A stretch of DNA of 64,000 nucleotides from Polyangium sp. 15x6 (GCF_029960785.1 NZ_JASBQE010000023.1:62001-126000); one strand, 5' to 3'. Shown: positions 8,541 through 19,403, counted from the first letter of the stretch. The notes: generated from the sequence alone by a model not told the origin. Numbers and translations are program-made.

Positions 8541-8663
8541 AGAGGGTGTTCCACAGGCGTCGCGAGCGGCTCGAGGCTAGGGAGGCCGAGCGAGGCGTAC
8601 ACCGTACGTCGAGCGAGGCCGACCGACGCATCGAGCCGCGCAGCAGCCTGGGGAACACCCTCT
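8541..8663. repeat. 123-bp imperfect palindrome with perfect 12-bp ends
   Basis: The ends are exact inverted copies: AGAGGGTGTTCC (8541-8552) and GGAACACCCTCT (8652-8663). The interior arms also pair imperfectly: a GGCGTCGCGAGCGGCTCGAG-like segment on the left, and CGAGCCGCGCAGCAGCC plus CGAGCGAGGCCG segments on the right. The whole can fold as one long hairpin centred near 8602. It fills most of the gap between the divergent phosphoesterase and lipoprotein genes. Its size and structure suggest a MITE-like or BIME-like dispersed element, or a structured RNA. It encodes no protein. Confidence 0.7.
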
Positions 8664-8704
8664 GAGGGATTGACGCCGCTTGTATTGCGTGCCCCTCATG
8701 GGTC

Positions 8705-9484
8705 ATGGAACGACGATTTTCTTGGGTAGCAGGGCTCGTGATTGCGGCGGCGTCGTGCCTCGCGGCCTGCGGAGGCGGAGGCGGGACCGGGAACGGCGGC
8801 GCAGGCGGAAGTGGGGGCGCGGGCGGTGACGGAAACGGCGGCGCGGGCGGCAGCGGCGGCGCGGGCGGCAGCGGCGGCGGGATGATGGGGCCCGCGTGCA
8901 CGATGGAGCAGGACAAGCTCGTGCTCGGATCGTGGCCGTGGCTCGGGTTCGAGGATCCGACGCCGGATCTGACGAGCGGCGCGCAGGCGACGGTGGCGGC
9001 GGTGGACGCGCTCGGAATGGAGCTCGCATTCGACGCGGGAGGGATGCCCGCGCGGTTCGCCTGGGAAGGCGCGAATCTCGGGGAGGTGTTCGCCGTGGGG
9101 GACGTGGTGACGGCGAAGCAGGACAATCAATCGTACCTCGTGAGCGGCGCGAAAGGGCAGGCCGTGGCGATGCGGTACGCTAGCGCCGAGGTCCCGGCGA
9201 TGTTGCCGGCGATCCCGGGCGGCGGGCCGGAGCTCTCGATCCTGGTCGAATGCGTGAATCAGCAGAAGAAAGATTGTCCGGAGACGGAGTACCGGACGCT
9301 GTATTCGATCCAGGCCGTCTCCGGCAATCAAGAGGAGCAGATCCCGAGCGGCGGGACGATGCAGGTGGGGGACTGGAAAATCCACCACGTGAAGACGACG
9401 TTCGTCGAGTTCTACACGGGGATGGAGTGCACGCCCGAGCGGTTCTTCGACGGGATGGTGCAGGCGCTCGAAGTGAAGCCCTGA
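8705..9484 (+). CDS. Gly-rich lipoprotein of unknown function
   Basis: The 259-residue product starts with a lipoprotein signal ending in the lipobox LAAC, followed directly by a 40-residue GGAGGSGG linker. The globular part (about 65-259) is unknown: it begins ACTMEQDKLVLGSWPWLGF and contains LSILVECVNQQKKDCPETEYRTLYSIQ and VGDWKIHHVKTTFVEFYTGMECTPERFF. Only three Cys lie in the mature domain after ACTM, so one disulphide is possible. Outer-membrane anchoring is inferred. The gene is monocistronic and convergent with the gene ending at 9488. Confidence 0.75.
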   Translation: MERRFSWVAGLVIAAASCLAACGGGGGTGNGGAGGSGGAGGDGNGGAGGSGGAGGSGGGMMGPACTMEQDKLVLGSWPWLGFEDPTPDLTSGAQATVAAVDALGMELAFDAGGMPARFAWEGANLGEVFAVGDVVTAKQDNQSYLVSGAKGQAVAMRYASAEVPAMLPAIPGGGPELSILVECVNQQKKDCPETEYRTLYSIQAVSGNQEEQIPSGGTMQVGDWKIHHVKTTFVEFYTGMECTPERFFDGMVQALEVKP

Positions 9485-9487
9485 GCG

Positions 9488-10381
9488 TCAGGGCAGGTCG
9501 ATCGCGAATCGAACGGCGGCCGGGTCGTCGCCGTGCCGGCCCTCGCGGACGCCGGCGTGGAGACGGACGGCCTCGATCTCGTCCTGAAAACCACCATGAC
9601 AGCCGCGCGTGTTGTCGGGAATGGCGCGCGGTTGCCAGGCGATCGCGTCCGCGGGCGCGCCGGCGTACCCCTCGTGCCAGGCGTCGGCGACGAATTCGAG
9701 GCCGGCCTGGAGCAGGTCGATGCCGAAGGCATTGGGGTGCGGCGAAGGATCACGGGCGGGATCGAGCGCGAGGGAGATGGATGTCGGGGTACCACAGAGC
9801 CAGGATCGGGCGCCTCCCTCGCGGGCAATCCACTCCCATTCGGCCTCGGAGAGCAGACGGAAGCCGAGCACGCCGCGGAGCTCGGCGGCGAGGCGCGGCG
9901 CGAACGGGACGGGCGCATCCGAGGGGACGTATCCCTCGTCCTCGTCGGGGTACATGTCCGCGAGCCGCGCGTGGGCGAGGCGATCCGGGACGGGCGTGAT
10001 CGCGCAGAGGAAAGGCAGGACGCGGACGCGGCGCGGTGGCTGGGTCGACCAGCGCACGAGCGCGCGCGCCTCGTCGGCGCGGCCGAGGGGGGCATACAGG
10101 GCGGCGATCTCGTCAATCTCGGCCTCGGACAACCCCATCACGAACGTGCCGCCGGGGATGGCCACGAATTGCATCTTCGTGGGCCCGTGGAGCAAAGACG
10201 GCAGGCCCGCGGCGCCGATGAGCTGCGAGACCGGCGCGAAGGCAGGCCCGAGGGCCCGCGCAATCTCGGGCGCGAGGGCGAGCCGGGCTTCGGGCTGGAG
10301 CGCATCGAACGCCTCGCGCGAGGCGAGCGACGCGAAGCGGGGATGGAGCCTTCGGCTGTACGCGGACGAGAGGAGGGGCAT
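9488..10381 (-). CDS. Formylglycine-generating-enzyme (FGE/SUMF1)-fold protein, probably non-catalytic
   Basis: The ATG at 10381 gives 297 residues. The FGE-sulfatase fold is recognised from FVAIPGGTFVMGLSEAEI, RVRVLPFLCAITPV, a middle FGFRLLSEAEWEWIAREG (the family's R.PTEAEWE block) and EFVADAWHEGY. The final block usually reads RGGSW in this fold; here it reads RGCHGGFQDEI. The spaced catalytic Cys pair of true FGE is not visible. It may therefore be a binding or scaffold member of the family. It follows the AMP-dependent ligase gene by 50 bases on the same strand, so it may be the last gene of that transcript. Confidence 0.75.
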   Translation of the reverse strand: MPLLSSAYSRRLHPRFASLASREAFDALQPEARLALAPEIARALGPAFAPVSQLIGAAGLPSLLHGPTKMQFVAIPGGTFVMGLSEAEIDEIAALYAPLGRADEARALVRWSTQPPRRVRVLPFLCAITPVPDRLAHARLADMYPDEDEGYVPSDAPVPFAPRLAAELRGVLGFRLLSEAEWEWIAREGGARSWLCGTPTSISLALDPARDPSPHPNAFGIDLLQAGLEFVADAWHEGYAGAPADAIAWQPRAIPDNTRGCHGGFQDEIEAVRLHAGVREGRHGDDPAAVRFAIDLP

Positions 10382-10431
10382 CGGGGCGCGGGTGCTGTAA
10401 CACACCCCGGATGCGAAGGAAACGACGCGGT

Positions 10432-11976
10432 TCAGGCGCGACGGAGCTTGCCGCGATCGATCTTGCCGAGGTGGGTGCGGGGCAAGGCGTCGACGAGGAA
10501 GACCTCGCGCGGGGCCTTGTACGGTTCGAGTTTTTCCCTCACGAACGTTTTGAGCTCCTCCTCGAGCCCCGGCCGTTTGTCCCGCGGCAGGACGTACGCG
10601 TGGGGCTTCGTCAGGCCATTCTCGTCGGCGACGCCGACGACGGCGCACTCCGCGACGGCCGGGTGGCGGAGCAGGCAATTCTCCACCTCGGCGGGCGCGA
10701 GCCATTTGCCGCCGACCTTGAGCATGTCGTCGCCGCGGCCGCAGTAGGTGAAATATCCGTCCGCGTCCCTGCGGAGCATGTCGCCGGAGACGTACCACTC
10801 GCCGCGGAAGGACCGCATGGTCTTTTCCATCTCGTGCCAGTAGCCGATCGCGCGGGATCTTCCGCGCACCCAGAGCCAGCCGACCTCGCCGTCCGGCAAT
10901 TCGCGGCCGTCGTCGTCCGCGACCTTGACCTCGAACCCGGGGACGACCTTGCCGAGCGTGCCCGGACGAACGTCGCCGGGGCGGTTCGTGAGGAAGATAT
11001 GCCACATCTCGGCGGTGCCGAGGCCGTCGCAGAGCTCGACGCCGAAGGTCTTTTTCCAGCGGTCGTAGAGCTCGACCGGCAGGGCCTCGCCCGCGGAGGT
11101 CGCGACGCGCACGGAGGAGAGGTCCTGCGCGGCCGCGTCGGGGTGCGAGACCATGTGGTTCACCATCGTGGGCACGTTGATCAGGATGGTCGGGCGGTGC
11201 TTCTGGATCTGCTGGAAGAGGGCCTCGGCCGTGCAGCGCTCGGGGAAGAGGATCGAGCTGCCGCCGACGGAGAACGGAAAGAGGAGATTGCAGCCAGTGG
11301 CATAACCGAAATAAAGCTTCGGGACGGAGAGGGTGCGGTCGCCCGGGCCATACCCGAGGACACGCTTGCCGAAGAGCTCGGTCGTGTTGACGAACGAGGC
11401 GTGCGTCTGGACGGCGGCCTTGGGCCGACCGGTGGTGCCGCCGGAGAAGATCCATATCGCGGCGTCGTCGCGGTGGCTCGGGAAGAGGTCGAGCGTGTCC
11501 GGGACGCCCGCGGCGAGGGCCTCGAACGAGGCATGCGGGGCCGGGTTTTCGGCGCCGACGACGAGGATGCGGCGGAGGTGCCGCGCGCCCTTCGAGGCCT
11601 CGACGAACGCTTCGAGGTGCTCTGCGTGGACGACCGCGACGGGGGCGCGGGAGTATTCGTAGAAATAGGCAATCTCGTCGGGCTTGAGGTGGCAATTCAC
11701 CATGACGACGACGCCGCCGATGGCGAGCGTGCCGAAGAAGGCGCCGACGAACTCGGGGATGTCGGGGAGAGCGATGATGACGCGCTCTTCGGGATGAACG
11801 CCGAGCCCCCGGAGAACATGGCCAAAACGAGCCGCGAGGCGATCGACGTCGGCGTACGTGAGGCGCCGATCCCCCGCGAGGAGGGCGACACGATCGCCGT
11901 GGCCCTCGCGCAGGCGCGCGCGGAGAAACCAGTCGGCCATGTTGAGGTCTTCGGGGATCTCGAAGGGTCGCTCCAT
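10432..11976 (-). CDS. Benzoate-CoA ligase family AMP-dependent acid-CoA ligase
   Basis: The ATG at 11976 (MERPFEIPEDLNMADWFL) gives 514 residues, the usual length for the family. Visible motifs are the P-loop IFSGGTTGRPKAAVQTH, the aryl-binding KLYFGYATGCNLLFPFSVGGSS that marks benzoate-CoA ligases, LGTAEMWHIFLTNRPG (A5), GEWYVSGDMLRRDADGYFTYCGRGDDMLKVGGKW (A7/A8) and the C-terminal catalytic Lys region RTHLGKIDRGKLRR. It should activate an aromatic or related carboxylic acid to its CoA thioester in the cytosol. No ring-opening or aromatic catabolic genes are beside it, so the substrate is uncertain. It sits between the MBL-fold gene (53-base gap) and the FGE-like gene. Confidence 0.88.
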   Translation of the reverse strand: MERPFEIPEDLNMADWFLRARLREGHGDRVALLAGDRRLTYADVDRLAARFGHVLRGLGVHPEERVIIALPDIPEFVGAFFGTLAIGGVVVMVNCHLKPDEIAYFYEYSRAPVAVVHAEHLEAFVEASKGARHLRRILVVGAENPAPHASFEALAAGVPDTLDLFPSHRDDAAIWIFSGGTTGRPKAAVQTHASFVNTTELFGKRVLGYGPGDRTLSVPKLYFGYATGCNLLFPFSVGGSSILFPERCTAEALFQQIQKHRPTILINVPTMVNHMVSHPDAAAQDLSSVRVATSAGEALPVELYDRWKKTFGVELCDGLGTAEMWHIFLTNRPGDVRPGTLGKVVPGFEVKVADDDGRELPDGEVGWLWVRGRSRAIGYWHEMEKTMRSFRGEWYVSGDMLRRDADGYFTYCGRGDDMLKVGGKWLAPAEVENCLLRHPAVAECAVVGVADENGLTKPHAYVLPRDKRPGLEEELKTFVREKLEPYKAPREVFLVDALPRTHLGKIDRGKLRRA

Positions 11977-12029
11977 GCGCGGGATGGTGCGACGAGGGGG
12001 CGCGGGCAAGCAAGCGCTTTCGCGAGGCT

Positions 12030-13049
12030 CTACCGCACCTCGCGCCACCACGCGTCGAGGCGCGCGAGCGAGCGGCGGATTTCGTCCGGGTCGAGGACGT
12101 CGCGGACCTCGCCGATTCGCGGCGCGACGAGCGGGAGGTCGAAGCCGCCGTCACGCGCGCCCTCTTCGAGGACGACAATGGGTTCGTCCCACGTGTGCAG
12201 CGCGAGATCGAACGTGCTCCAGTGGACGGGCAGGAAGGGGCCGCCGCCGAGCGCGCGGTGCGCCTCCATGGCCTGCCGGGGCCCGAGGTGGATGTCGCCC
12301 CAGGCAGGATGGAAAGCGCCGACTTCGAGGAGGATGAGATCGAAGGGGCCGAACTTCTGACGAATGAGCGGGAGCGTGGGCTCGGGGCCGGTGTCGCCGG
12401 AGAAGAAGACGCGGTGGCGAGGGCCGCGGAAGACGTAACTCGCCCAGAGGGTGGTATTGCGATCGAAGGGGCCGCGGCCGGAGAAGTGTTGCGCGGGGGT
12501 CGCGGCGACGGCGACGTCGGTGCCGGGAATCAGGGCTTCTTCCCACCAGTCGAGCTCGGTGATGCGCTCGTGTGGCACGCCAAACCCGTCGAGGCGGGCG
12601 CCGACGCCGAGCGCGGTGAAGAAATGGGCCTGGGTGGTGCTCGCGAGGAGGCGGACGGCGGCGGCGTCGAGGTGATCGTAATGGTCGTGGCTGACGAGGA
12701 CGGCGTCGAGCGGCGGGAGCGCGGCAATGGCGACGGGGGGCTCGTGGAAGCGCTTGGGGCCGGCGAGGCGCGTGGGAGAGGCGCGGTCGGCCCAGACGGG
12801 ATCGGTGAGGATGCGCGCGCCGTCGATTTCGAGCAGGACGGTGGAATGGCCGAGCCACGCGGCGCGGAGGCCGGTCCGCGGCGGGTCGCGCCAGCCGTCG
12901 AGGGGCGAGACCATGGGCAGAGGCGCGGGCGGCCTGCGGGAGACGCGGGGGGCGAGAAATTCGCGCAGGACGCCGAACTCGACGCGCGGCGAGCGCAGGA
13001 CGGCCGGGTTCACGAAGCGGCCGTCGATGAAGTGGGGGGCTCTCTCCAT
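12030..13049 (-). CDS. Metallo-beta-lactamase-fold hydrolase (RomA/NAPE-PLD-like)
   Basis: The ATG at 13049 gives MERAPHFIDGRFVNP and 339 residues; the frame upstream of it is non-coding. Zinc-site motifs are AWLGHSTVLLEIDGARILTDPVW, VLVSHDHYDHLDAAAV (HxHxDH), TPAQHFSGRGPFDRNTTLWASYVF, VFFSGDTGPEP and the C-terminal FLPVHWSTFDLALHTWDEP. The FIDGRFVN start together with TPAQHFSGRG is characteristic of the RomA/NAPE-phospholipase-D-like branch, so the substrate may be a lipid phosphodiester. No signal peptide is seen. It belongs to the minus-strand run 13717 to 9488. Confidence 0.88.
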   Translation of the reverse strand: MERAPHFIDGRFVNPAVLRSPRVEFGVLREFLAPRVSRRPPAPLPMVSPLDGWRDPPRTGLRAAWLGHSTVLLEIDGARILTDPVWADRASPTRLAGPKRFHEPPVAIAALPPLDAVLVSHDHYDHLDAAAVRLLASTTQAHFFTALGVGARLDGFGVPHERITELDWWEEALIPGTDVAVAATPAQHFSGRGPFDRNTTLWASYVFRGPRHRVFFSGDTGPEPTLPLIRQKFGPFDLILLEVGAFHPAWGDIHLGPRQAMEAHRALGGGPFLPVHWSTFDLALHTWDEPIVVLEEGARDGGFDLPLVAPRIGEVRDVLDPDEIRRSLARLDAWWREVR

Positions 13050-13141
13050 GCGCGCCCGGCGTGTATAGGCTCGCTCGTGGGAGAGGTCGGTGGTCGTTTC
13101 GCGTTCCAAGGAAGCTCGGGGCATGGTGGGGGCTCGTTCGT

Positions 13142-13717
13142 CTAGGGTCCGCGGAACCAGAGAGGCGAAAGGGGGATCTCCACGGCGTCGAACGGTTCGG
13201 CGCGGAGGAGCTCGTCGTCGGCGAACACGGCGATGTCCGTGAAATGGCCGTTGATGAGCTTCTTGATCTCGGCCGTGCGCGCGGGCGGATCGACGACCCA
13301 GAGGTAGGCGACGCCGACCTTGGCGTAGAAGGGAAACTTGATGCGACGGTCGTATTTTCGATGGGACTGCGAAAGGACCTCGCAAACCCAGTCGGGCACG
13401 ACCGTGATGGGCCCGTCGTCGGGCACCTCCGGCAAACGCTCGCGGCGCCAGCCGGCGATGTCCGGCGCGACCTCGGGGCTGCCCGACAGCTCGATGCCAG
13501 GCTCGGGGAGGATCCACCAGCCGCCGGGGCCGCCGATGCCGTCGTCGAAAGGGTCTCCGATGCGACGGCTGATGATCGAGGAGGCTCGGGTGTGCCCGCC
13601 GCGCGGGCGGGGCTGGGTGTACAGGACGCCCTCGATGATCTCGCCCTTCACGCCGGGCGGAAGCGCCTCGAGGTCGGCGTACGTGGCGGGCTTCGTCTCG
13701 CGGGCGGCGCTGCGCAT
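13142..13717 (-). CDS. Uma2 family (DUF820) restriction-endonuclease-fold protein
   Basis: The 191-residue product matches Uma2 proteins: TYADLEALPPGVKGEIIEGVLYTQPRP at the start, then VAPDIAGWRRERLP, PDWVCEVLSQSHRKYDRRIKFPFYAKVGVAYLWVVDP and a variable end. The PD-(D/E)xK-type residues fall in the PDIAGWR and CEVLSQSHRKYDRRIK blocks. The family is abundant in cyanobacteria, Chloroflexi and myxobacteria. A nuclease role is inferred from fold only and no defence partner is adjacent. It is the first gene of the minus-strand run ahead of the MBL-fold gene (92-base gap). Confidence 0.9.
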   Translation of the reverse strand: MRSAARETKPATYADLEALPPGVKGEIIEGVLYTQPRPRGGHTRASSIISRRIGDPFDDGIGGPGGWWILPEPGIELSGSPEVAPDIAGWRRERLPEVPDDGPITVVPDWVCEVLSQSHRKYDRRIKFPFYAKVGVAYLWVVDPPARTAEIKKLINGHFTDIAVFADDELLRAEPFDAVEIPLSPLWFRGP

Positions 13718-14127
13718 GAAGCGGATCTTGCGTGAAGGACGCGAAGAGCGCCAGCGGGCTCAGGCGTCGGTCGGGCGTGGAGGGTACGCGTCCCGAACGG
13801 ACGCATGCAAGGGTCGAGACCGGGCGGCGAGGGTGCGGGAGGGACGCAGGGCGGGGTCGAGACCGGGCGGTGAGGGTGCGGGAGGGGCGAGCGGCGATCG
13901 ATAATGCGGCGTGCGGCTCGGCGGATGCGCGGGATGAGCGCGCGATGCCGCAAAACTCCTATGCGCGTATCGAGCTTTCTGGGAGCCGTAGCGTCCGGGA
14001 AAAACCCAGCCGGCGAGGCCCTGGTACGTCGAGTTGCCACGGTCGAAATCGTGCCTCGTACACGATTTGCGTACGGCGGATCGACCTCGGGGTTGCGGCG
14101 CGCAGGGGATACCCTTAGACAAACCTG
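13718..14127. other. 410-base divergent intergenic region
   Basis: This gap separates the divergent Uma2 and STAS-like genes. I see no convincing gene in it. It contains one tandem duplication (13811-13886) and a somewhat AT-richer stretch at about 13955-14070, where promoters for the STAS-like gene might lie. No clear -35/-10 pair could be picked. Confidence 0.6.
13811..13886. repeat. Two direct copies of a 33-base unit (43-base period)
   Basis: A 33-base unit starting GGGTCGAGACCGGGCGG occurs at 13811-13843 and again at 13854-13886 with a single C/T difference. It lies in the non-coding gap between Uma2 and the STAS-like gene. The function is unknown and it may be a simple local duplication. 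Confidence 0.7.
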
Positions 14128-14613
14128 ATGCGGGACGGGCTGTCGATCATCACCGTCGAGGCGACGAAGGATCACGTGGTCGCCGTCTTCAACCGGATCC
14201 TGATCCTCGTGTTCGAGCGCGAGACGACCCTCTCGGCGGTGGCGGCCTGCCGGCGGGCGCTCGATTTGCTGGAGCGGAAATACCCGGACGGGATCACGTG
14301 CCTGACAATCGTGGCGGAAAACGCGCCGCTGCCCTCGCAGGAGGCACGGGACGCGCTGGCCGCGCTGGCCGCGGGCGCCGCGGGCAAACGGCTGCGGCGT
14401 TCGGCGGTGTGCTTCGAGGGCGGGGGTTTCCGTGGTTCGCTCGTGCGGGGCGTGGCGACGGGGCTGCAAACGATGGCGAAGCTGCCGTTCCCCCACCGGG
14501 TGTTCCATTCCCTCGACGCGGCCTCCGCGTGGCTCGCCCCGGAGCTCGGCACCCACCAGATCCGGAGCGCCGTGGACACCGCGCGCCTGAAAGTCCAGGC
14601 GCACGCGTCGTGA
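14128..14613 (+). CDS. Hypothetical STAS/SpoIIAA-like protein
   Basis: This soluble 161-residue protein has alternating strands and helices in its first half: VVAVFNRILILVFERETT, ACRRALDLLERKYPDGITCLTIVAENAPLPSQEARDALAAL. That pattern resembles small STAS/SpoIIAA-like proteins, which are numerous in Polyangiaceae, but the match is structural only and I do not see the phosphorylatable Ser/Thr block of anti-sigma antagonists. The C-terminal HRVFHSLDAASAWLAPELG fits the last helix of such folds. It has no partner kinase nearby. The downstream gene starts 52 bases later. Confidence 0.6.
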   Translation: MRDGLSIITVEATKDHVVAVFNRILILVFERETTLSAVAACRRALDLLERKYPDGITCLTIVAENAPLPSQEARDALAALAAGAAGKRLRRSAVCFEGGGFRGSLVRGVATGLQTMAKLPFPHRVFHSLDAASAWLAPELGTHQIRSAVDTARLKVQAHAS

Positions 14614-14665
14614 CGAGGCGCGTACGCACGATCCTCACCCACCCTCGTCACGAAAGCGCGCTAGA

Positions 14666-15852
<1,187 letters not shown>

Positions 15853-15856
<4 letters not shown>

Positions 15857-18800
15857 CCGTCCGCTCGCGCGCCTTCACGTTCCTCGGCGGAAGCCTCCTC
15901 GCCGCGGGATGCGGAGCCGGCGAGCCGCCGCCCGCAGCACGCCCCAAGCCCCCACCGCCCGCCGCCGAAGCGCCGCCTCAGGTCGTCTCTCCCGCGCGCT
16001 GGTCGTTTCACCCGCCGATGCCCGCGTCGGCGACGGCGACGCTCGCGCTCGAGGACGGCGGCTGCTTGCTCGCCACCGCGGAAGGACATCGCTTCCGCGC
16101 GGCGCGGGCCACGAAAGACGGCGCCGTGACGACGTGCCGCGGGCGCGCCGAAGCCGCGCCGGACGTGGCCCCGGAGGCGATCGTGGGGATCACGTCGCAA
16201 GGAAAGGCGTCGTGGCTCTTCGTGGGGCAGAGCGGGCGCATCTACGAAGCCGAAGGGCCGCTCGCGCCGATCAAGCGAACGATCGCCGCGCCCGCGCGGT
16301 TCGTGCTGGTCGCGAGCGGAGGCCGCACGGTGCTCGGCGCGACGGCGAGCGGAGAGCTGTTCCATCTGGATGAGGGGCCGACGTGGAAGCGCGTGGCGAT
16401 CGCAGAGCGCGTGTTCGACGTCGCCGTGTCGGACGATGGCCAGGCGCTCGCACTCGCGCTGCCCGAGGCGCTGCTCACGAGCGACGATGGGAAGACGTTT
16501 CAGCGGGCGAGCGGCGCTCTGCCCATCGGCGCGCGTCGCGTCGGCCGCACGGAAGAGGGACACCTCGCCGCGCAAGGGATGACGGGGACGCTCGTGTGGG
16601 ATCCACGAACGAGCGCGACGTTCACGCGGCGGGACGCGGTCGTCGAGACGGAGCCGGGTTCGATCGCGCTCGAGACCTCGTACGCGCCGTCCGCGAGCTC
16701 GGTGCTCGAAGGCCGCGCGGTGCTCGACGGCGATCGTTACCTCGAAGTGGTGCTCCCCGAAGACGGCGAGGACTACGCCTTGTTGACGGGCCCGCTCGAG
16801 GGTCCGCTGGCGCAGAAGCGCCTGGCCGGCACGAGCGGATGCACGAGCTTGAAGCTCGGCGCGCGCGGGAAACACGTCGCGCTCGGTTGCATGAAGCGAA
16901 GCGACGACGATAGCGGCGTCGTCGAGGTGCGGACGAGCCAAGATGACGGCGCGCACTTCAGCGATCCGCTCGTGCTCTTGACGGGTGAGACGTCCACATC
17001 TCTCGTGATGTCGAGCGATGGAAGCACGCTCGTCGCGGGCGCCTGCAAGGTCCACGGGGCCGCGGCGACATCGAGCGGATGCACGGGCGCATCTCCACTG
17101 CTCGTGCGCCGCGAGGGCACAAAGCTCGTGGCCACGGTCGCGGAGACGCCTTCGCTCTCGGGCACGCCGGTATCGCCAGCGTTCTCCGTCGACGGCCGCT
17201 CGGCATATTTTCTCGCGCGGCGTGGCAAGGACGAGAGACTCGCGCTCTACGTGTCGCACGACGGCGGCGAGACGTTCAGCGAGCGCACGCTCGACGTGTC
17301 GCGCGCGCATCGCGATGACGGACCTTCGTTCGAGGAAGGCGACGAGGTGCCCGCGGAGGAGGCCGATGCGGACCTCGATCCGCGTGATCAAGCCGCGCTC
17401 CGGCCGGGCGACGATGGTACCGTGGGGCTCGCGCTGCTCACGCCGCGCGGGCTCGCGTACGTCACGACGGACGACGACGGTCGTTTGCTCGGCGTGGCGC
17501 GTCCGCCCGTGGAGCCGGGGCTCGTCGGCGGAGCGGGCCGGCATGCGGTCGCGTTCTCGGTCTTCCCCGAGAGGCCGCTCGGTGAGCAGCCGATGGGCGC
17601 GTGGGAGTCGCTCGACGGCGGCGCGACGTGGACCGAGATCCCCGCGACGCTGAGCCTCACGCGCGAGATCGCAGCGGGCCCGCTGACGCTCGAGTGCAGC
17701 GGCGCCGGTTGCCTCGTCGGCGACACGATGAGCCGCGTCGGCTGGAACGGCCAGGCCGAGCCCTTCACCGCGCCGCCCGCGGGCCCGCCCGAGCCGCGCC
17801 GCGTGCCTTCGCCGCGCACGCCGATCGTCTGCGAGCTCGATCCACGCGTGAACTGGACTCGCATCGAGGACGTCGATCCGATCCACGCGCTCGGGCTCCC
17901 CGGCGTGGATCAGCTCGCGCGGGGACGCTCGATCTGGTCCGTGCTCTCGTTCGATCCACGCACGAACGCCGTGGCCGTGACGACCGCGCTCGGCCCCGAG
18001 CGCGGCGAGGGCGAGGCGCGCGTGATCACGCGTCCGCTCCTCGGACCTTCGCCTCAGGGCGCCGAGGTCGCGATGGAGGTCTCGCACCAGACGGAAGGAT
18101 ACGCCGTCGCCCGCGTGCGCTTGCCGCCGCCGAAATCGCCGGAGGGTCCACGCGCCACGGGCCCCATGCGCGACGTCGAGCTCGCGTGGGAGAACTTCAT
18201 GGAGGGCACGACCGCCAAGGTTCGCCTGCCCGACGCGGGCGCGTTCACGAGCGGCGACGTCAAGGCCGACGGCGCGCGGTGGCTGCTCGACACGGCGCTC
18301 ATCTCGGTCACGCCGGGCGCGCTCTTCCTCCGGCCGCACGCCCCCGAGTCACGCCAGGACCTCACGTTCCTGCTCGATCCGAAGGGCAAACCGAAGACGT
18401 TTCCCTATCCCACCTGGTCCACGTTTCTGCCGAAGGGCGTCACCGACATCCGCATGGATGCCGTGCTCGCCGACGGCAAGCCCCTCGCCGTCGCCACGCT
18501 CTCCGACGACGCCGGTCCCCTCACCTTCCTCCTCGCACGCCAGGGCGAAGGCGGCGCCTGGTCCGCGAACGGGATGTCCCTCGCGCCTGGCACCTCGGCC
18601 GACGGCGAGCGCCTCGCGCGGAGCGACTGGAGTTACATCGGCAGCACGACGCTCGGCGATCTCGTCGTCTACAGCGAGCCGCGCGCGGGCTTCGCCGCGG
18701 CCTCGTTCCACGCATTCCGCAGCGACGGCACGTTCGGCCCAGCCATCGCCGTCCCCACGCCGTTCGACCTCCCCGACTTGCCGCGCGCCTGCAAACCCGA

Positions 18801-19281
18801 CGAAGGCCGCACCACGCCTCGCTTCGCCGCGCACGCCTTCGTCGGCCGCGAGCCCATGTACCCCGGTCGGCGCCACGCGGTCCTCGTCAGCGAATCCCCG
18901 GAGCGCCTGTCCGAAGCTTGGGGGCAACGCTCGGACAAGCCGAGCTCCGCCCCCAAACCCCCGCCACTCACCGAGTCCATGACCCTGCTCACGGCGGGCG
19001 TCGTCCTCCACGGCACCAAAGAATCGCCGTGTGTCGCGGCGTGGGAGGCGATCGGCCTCGATCGCGTCCCGACGATCGCCGTCCTCGGGGGCAACCTCGC
19101 GCAGAGCTGGGTCTTCCGCCCCGCGACGCCGAAGCCTCCGCCGAGCCCGACCACCGGCAAGCCCGCGCCGCCGCAGACCCTCGCGATCGAGCACCGCCCC
19201 ATGACCTGCCGCTTCGATCCGAGCGCCAAGGCGCCCGAAGGCATCGACAGCCAGCCCGGCACCTACGTCTGGGCCCCCTGA
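15853..19281 (+). CDS. Large BNR-repeat (sialidase-like propeller) lipoprotein
   Basis: The ATG at 15853 overlaps the TGA of the preceding gene (ATGA) and begins a lipoprotein signal ending LLAAGC. The frame is open further upstream, but that part is a shadow of the previous gene. A Pro-rich linker is followed by a long beta-rich body with Asp-box-like BNR motifs: LTSDDGKTFQRA, TSQDDGAHFSDP, VSHDGGETFSERTLD and ESLDGGATWTEIP. At 1142 residues it probably holds two or more propellers. The catalytic Arg triad and Tyr of true sialidases were not identified, so binding rather than hydrolysis is more likely. Both genes of this pair are predicted to be displayed on the outer membrane. Confidence 0.8.
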
Positions 19282-19331
19282 ATCGGTACGACAGCATACG
19301 CGAACAGATTTTCTCTGACGCATCGCACCTG

Positions 19332-19380
19332 TCGAAAATCCGACACACCCACCCCGAACGAGCGCCGGATTTCCTTTCGA
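19332..19380. promoter_or_regulatory. Imperfect inverted repeat upstream of the acyl-AMP ligase operon
   Basis: TCGAAAATCCG (19332-19342) faces CGGATTTCCTTTCGA (19366-19380). The arms share AAATCCG/CGGATTT exactly and TCGAAA/TTTCGA at the outside, with a small insertion. The region is AT-rich for this genome and lies ahead of the likely promoter, so it may be an operator. Confidence 0.35.
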
Positions 19381-19403
19381 TTTCCAGCATTTATCGTTTC
19401 TGG

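Noticed and set aside
9488-12178. A single long minus-strand frame that could be read as one fused gene of 896 codons
   Set aside because: Only its last third (FGE-like, from 10381) looks like protein. The rest is a shadow of the benzoate-CoA-ligase-type gene in another frame.
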